A stretch of DNA of 64,000 nucleotides from Terrabacter sp. 28 (GTDB taxonomy: Bacteria > Actinomycetota > Actinomycetes > Actinomycetales > Dermatophilaceae). How positions within the stretch are numbered: the stretch's first letter is position 1; every line of letters begins with the position of its first letter. The notes beneath the pieces were generated by a model. The model was given only the letters and a program-made list of their open reading frames with translations, searched no databases and was not told where the DNA came from. This document shows positions 61,390 to 64,000 of the stretch, one piece after another. The stretch is taken from positions 145,234 through 209,233 of the forward strand of contig JYOE01000013.1 of assembly GCA_000955875.1 (NCBI GenBank), given 5' to 3'. The position numbers were made by a program, and so were the translations under genes.

Positions 61390-63222
61390 TTGACCACGAC
61401 CCACGAGAAACAGACACACACGACGCACGCGGGCCTGGCCGCGTGGGTCGAGCAGGTCGCCGAGCTGACCCAGCCGCGCGACATCCGCTGGATCACCGGC
61501 TCCCCCGAGGAGTGGACCGAGCTGACCGACCAGCTCGTCGAGGCGGGCACGTTCGTGCGCCTCAACGAGGAGAAGAAGCCGAACTCCTTCTACTGCGCCA
61601 GCGACCCCACCGACGTCGCCCGCGTCGAGGACCGGACCTACATCTGCTCGGTCGACGAGAAGGACGCAGGGCCCACCAACAACTGGATGGCGCCCGACGA
61701 GATGAAGGCTCGGATGACCGAGCTCTACCGCGGGTCGATGCAGGGCCGCACCATGTACGTCATCCCGTTCGTCATGGGCCACCTCGACGCCAAGGTCCCG
61801 ATGTTCGGCGTCGAGATCACCGACTCCGCGTACGTCGTCGTCTCCATGCTCGTCATGGCCCGCTGCGGCGACAAGGTGCTGCGCAAGATCGAGGAGACCG
61901 ACGCGGCATACGTGCCCGCTCTGCACTCGGTCGGCGCCCCCCTCTCCGAGGGCCAGGCCGACGTGAAGTGGCCGTGCTCCGACACCAAGTACATCGTCCA
62001 CTTCCCCGAGGAGCGCACCATCTGGAGCTACGGCTCCGGCTACGGCGGCAACGCCCTCCTCGGCAAGAAGTGCTACTCGCTGCGCATCGCGTCCGCGATC
62101 GCCCACGACGAGGGCTGGATGGCCGAGCACATGCTCATCCTCAAGCTCACGTCGCCCAAGGGGTCGGTCCACTACGTCGCCGCCGCGTTCCCGTCGGCCT
62201 GCGGCAAGACCAACCTCGCCATGATCACGCCCACCATCCCCGGCTGGAAGGCCGAGATGGTCGGCGACGACATCGCCTGGATGCGCTTCGGCGAGGACGG
62301 GCGCCTGTATGCCGTCAACCCGGAGTTCGGGCTGTTCGGCGTCGCCCCCGGCACCGGCGCCTCGACCAACCCCAACGCGATGGCCACCATCGAGAAGGGC
62401 AACTCGGTCTTCACCAACGTCGCCCTCACCGACGACGGCGACGTGTGGTGGGAGGGCATGACCGACGAGCCGCCGGCCCACCTCACCGACTGGCACGGCA
62501 ACGACTGGACGCCCGAGGACGGCAAGAACGGCACGCTCTCGAGCCACCCGAACAGCCGCTTCTGCACGCCCGCGTCGCAGTGCCCGATGCTCGCCCCCGA
62601 GTACGACAACCCCGACGGCGTGCCGATCGACGCGATCCTCTTCGGCGGCCGCCGCAAGACGACCGTGCCGCTCGTCTACGAGTCGCGCGACTGGACCCAC
62701 GGCACCTTCATCGGCGCGACGCTCTCCTCGGAGACGACCGCCGCCGCCACCGGCGCCGTCGGCGTCGTGCGCCGCGACCCGATGGCGATGCTGCCGTTCA
62801 TCGGCTACCACGCCGGCGACTACATGAACCACTGGCTCGAGATCGGCAAGAGCGCGGACGCCTCCAAGCTCCCCCGCATCTTCGGCGTCAACTGGTTCCG
62901 TCGCGATGAGGAGGACGGCTCATTCCTCTGGCCCGGCTTCGGCGAGAACAGCCGCGTGCTCAAGTGGGTCATCGAGCGCCTCGACGGGGACGCCGACGCC
63001 GTCGAGACCCCGATCGGCTTCGTGCCGACCGAGGGCGCCCTCGACGTCGACGGCCTCGACCTGACGCCCGAGCAGGTCGCCAAGGCGATCGCGGTCAACC
63101 CGTCCGACTGGGAGAAGGAGCTGCCCCTCATCGAGGAGTGGTTCGCCACGTTCGGCGACCAGCTGCCCACCGAGCTGTGGACCGAGCTCGACAACCTCAA
63201 GGCCCGCGTCGGCGGAGCCTGA
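61390..63222 (+). CDS. pckG: Phosphoenolpyruvate carboxykinase (GTP)
   Basis: 610 residues from TTG 61390, which gives the exact family length; an ATG at 61378 would add four residues and has AAGGG immediately in front, while AAGGG is better spaced for the TTG. The kinase P-loop [13 protein letters not shown] is near 268-280, the active-site motif [17 protein letters not shown] in pieces near 116-132, and DDIAWM and [10 protein letters not shown] follow. Oxaloacetate plus GTP to PEP, the entry step of gluconeogenesis. It should be induced on gluconeogenic carbon; candidate sites are upstream. Confidence 0.95.
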   Translation: MTTTHEKQTHTTHAGLAAWVEQVAELTQPRDIRWITGSPEEWTELTDQLVEAGTFVRLNEEKKPNSFYCASDPTDVARVEDRTYICSVDEKDAGPTNNWMAPDEMKARMTELYRGSMQGRTMYVIPFVMGHLDAKVPMFGVEITDSAYVVVSMLVMARCGDKVLRKIEETDAAYVPALHSVGAPLSEGQADVKWPCSDTKYIVHFPEERTIWSYGSGYGGNALLGKKCYSLRIASAIAHDEGWMAEHMLILKLTSPKGSVHYVAAAFPSACGKTNLAMITPTIPGWKAEMVGDDIAWMRFGEDGRLYAVNPEFGLFGVAPGTGASTNPNAMATIEKGNSVFTNVALTDDGDVWWEGMTDEPPAHLTDWHGNDWTPEDGKNGTLSSHPNSRFCTPASQCPMLAPEYDNPDGVPIDAILFGGRRKTTVPLVYESRDWTHGTFIGATLSSETTAAATGAVGVVRRDPMAMLPFIGYHAGDYMNHWLEIGKSADASKLPRIFGVNWFRRDEEDGSFLWPGFGENSRVLKWVIERLDGDADAVETPIGFVPTEGALDVDGLDLTPEQVAKAIAVNPSDWEKELPLIEEWFATFGDQLPTELWTELDNLKARVGGA

Positions 63223-63271
63223 GACAACGGTCCACCGCCCGCTTGCCGGCGGACGGCGGACGACGTGATGC

Positions 63272-63301
63272 AGGGCCCGGCACCGACAGGTGCCGGGCCC
63301 T
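63272..63301 (+). terminator. Terminator of pckG
   Basis: AGGGCCCGGCACC pairs perfectly with GGTGCCGGGCCCT around GACA, about 50 bp beyond the stop. Confidence 0.85.
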
Positions 63302-63369
63302 CCGTCATGCACCGGGACCTGCCGCCTTCCGGCATTCCCTTCAGGGCCGCCCTCGGGTACGTCTTGGCC

Positions 63370-63870
63370 ATGAGCGACTCACAGCCCTACACCCGCGACG
63401 AGAGCGAAGCCGAACGCCTCGACCGCAACTTCAACGAGCAGCTGCAGGAGCTGCGCATCGCCCAGGCCGGCGTCCAGATCCTCTTCGCCTTCCTGCTCAC
63501 CATCCCGTTCCAGCAGCGCTTCACCACCCTCACTGAGATCCAGCGCACGATCTACGTCGTCACGCTGCTCGCCGTCGCCGTCAGCACCCTCGTGTTCATG
63601 ACCCCGGTCGCGATGCACCGGATGCTCTTCCGCGAGGGGCTCAAGGACTTCGTCGTGCGCCACACCGACACCCTCATCGGCACCGGGCTGTGCTTCCTCG
63701 GCCTCGGCATCGTCGGAGGCGTCGTGCTCGTGCTCGACGTGCTGCTCTCGCACACCACCGCGCTCTGGATCGGCGGTGCCATCGCCGTGCTCGCCGCGGG
63801 CCTCTGGGTCGCGCTGCCCGTCACGCAGCGCCGCCGCCGCCGACGCGAGAAGTCGGTCGAGGAGGACTGA
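63370..63870 (+). CDS. DUF6328 family membrane protein
   Basis: 166 residues from ATG 63370. N-terminal ERLDRNFNEQLQELRIAQAGVQILFAFLL in pieces is the family hallmark, followed by four hydrophobic helices (about 29-46, 57-78, 100-124, and 128-148) and a basic tail QRRRRRREK. No function is known. An upstream in-frame extension covers the pckG terminator and is not coding. Confidence 0.8.
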   Translation: MSDSQPYTRDESEAERLDRNFNEQLQELRIAQAGVQILFAFLLTIPFQQRFTTLTEIQRTIYVVTLLAVAVSTLVFMTPVAMHRMLFREGLKDFVVRHTDTLIGTGLCFLGLGIVGGVVLVLDVLLSHTTALWIGGAIAVLAAGLWVALPVTQRRRRRREKSVEED

Positions 63871-63875
63871 GCGAC

Positions 63876-63942
63876 GCGGGAGCCGTCCCGTTGGGGTCGG
63901 CGGCGGGAGCCGTCGCGTTGCGGTCGGCGGCGGGAGCCGTCG
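63876..63942. repeat. 27-bp tandem repeat (about 2.5 copies)
   Basis: GCGGGAGCCGTC starts at 63876, 63903, and 63930, a 27-bp period with few changes in between. Downstream of the DUF6328 gene, just before a hairpin. Confidence 0.8.
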
Positions 63943-63977
63943 CTGGGGAGTTCCCTCGTTCCTCGGGGACTCCCCAG
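63943..63977. terminator. Terminator near the right edge
   Basis: CTGGGGAGT pairs with ACTCCCCAG across a 17-base loop. Confidence 0.55.
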
Positions 63978-64000
63978 CTCCTCCCAAATCCCTCGTGTTC

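Larger units (their letters stand above)
167..62314. repeat. Dispersed octamer GTATGCCG (38 copies)
   Basis: Exact copies read by eye. Plus orientation starts at 167, 5543, 8708, 10451, 13805, 16288, 20063, 20879, 24682, 27332, 28169, 29581, 35329, 36537, 41288, 48467, 51259, 54269, 62307. Minus orientation (CGGCATAC) starts at 556, 3644, 3718, 7870, 13056, 14984, 19111, 19876, 34601, 36166, 36319, 39689, 42145, 42730, 46628, 48499, 53752, 57568, 61904. A 72% GC random model predicts about two on both strands (hand estimate). Copies occur in genes on either strand, in more than one reading frame, and between genes (7870, 13805, 35329). Bases outside the eight positions vary. Copies at 13056 and 29581 are read as GGC-ATA-CCG, using the very rare Ile codon ATA. 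The function is unknown. Confidence 0.85.

Noticed and set aside
167..62314. GTATGCCG as an FtsK-orienting (KOPS-like) sequence
   Set aside because: Orientation is balanced (19 versus 19) in one replichore-sized window with no local strand bias, whereas KOPS are strongly skewed. It could still be another kind of signal.
167..62314. GTATGCCG as a by-product of codon preference for Tyr-Ala pairs
   Set aside because: It also appears in gaps and in Gly-Ile-Pro and Gly-Met-Pro frames, with rare ATA codons.
439..63987. Many long open frames antisense or out of frame to the genes listed, several over 300 residues
   Set aside because: In very GC-rich DNA, stops are rare in shadow frames. These are Arg/Pro/Ala-rich or repetitive, lack family motifs and ribosome-binding sites, and overlap genes with clear signatures.
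1..64000. Mobile elements, prophage, integrases, CRISPR arrays
   Set aside because: No transposase, integrase, phage or Cas motifs and no regularly spaced repeats with unique spacers. Tandem repeats found are simple and within coding or terminator regions.

Overview
This is a GC-rich actinobacterial chromosome segment (roughly 70% GC by eye). Ergothioneine genes (egtB/egtD), a GTP-type PEP carboxykinase, a mycothiol-type DsbA/DinB pair, an Rsm22-type methyltransferase, SARP and MmyB-like regulators, abundant GTG starts and several leaderless genes all fit a Gram-positive actinomycete. My best guess is Micrococcales, near Intrasporangiaceae (Terrabacter/Knoellia/Janibacter-like); the family is an inference. 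I see no insertion sequence, prophage, integrase or CRISPR array.

Layout. 1-5 kb: NiCoT metal permease (cut by the window edge) behind a perfect 9-bp inverted repeat, then plsC, a methyltransferase and dnaX, all on the minus strand. 5-11 kb: egtB-egtD, a DUF3817 protein, an ABC ATPase/membrane pair, and an Eis-like acetyltransferase whose frame is broken. 11-18 kb: divergent MFS/LacI pair with a tandem operator, SRP RNA (ffs), tRNA-Ser(GGA), metallo-beta-lactamase-fold protein, ornithine carbamoyltransferase, secreted metallophosphoesterase. 18-24 kb: LytR_C envelope protein, VapB-annotated small protein divergent from a HerA/DUF853-type ATPase, MmyB-like regulator, Tat-exported PhoX-type phosphatase, small NAD(P)-binding protein. 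24-34 kb: a minus-strand block of response regulator, histidine kinase, SARP regulator and a ~1,800-residue secreted animal-type haem peroxidase with RTX and fibronectin III repeats; the SARP stop overlaps the peroxidase start. 34-44 kb: tRNA-Ser(CGA), tadA, upp, rsm22-like, PH-domain protein, amino acid permease, small XRE regulator, pntAB. 43-51 kb: AraC-regulated polyol uptake and catabolism operon (binding protein, two permeases, SDR, mannitol-type dehydrogenase, xylulokinase) with no ATPase of its own. 51-64 kb: flavodoxin-like oxidoreductase, argS, a long acidic repeat protein, acyl-CoA ligase, DinB/DsbA pair divergent from MarR, secreted protein, tRNA-Arg(ACG), pckG, DUF6328 protein.

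Two items stand out. First, the octamer GTATGCCG occurs 38 times by hand count (19 per orientation), about once per 1.7 kb against about 2 expected from base composition. It sits in genes and between genes, in several reading frames, and forces rare ATA codons. It resembles a selected genome-wide signal such as a DNA uptake or chromosome-organisation sequence. Second, the two-component/SARP/peroxidase block looks like a dedicated regulatory cascade for one very large exported oxidative enzyme.
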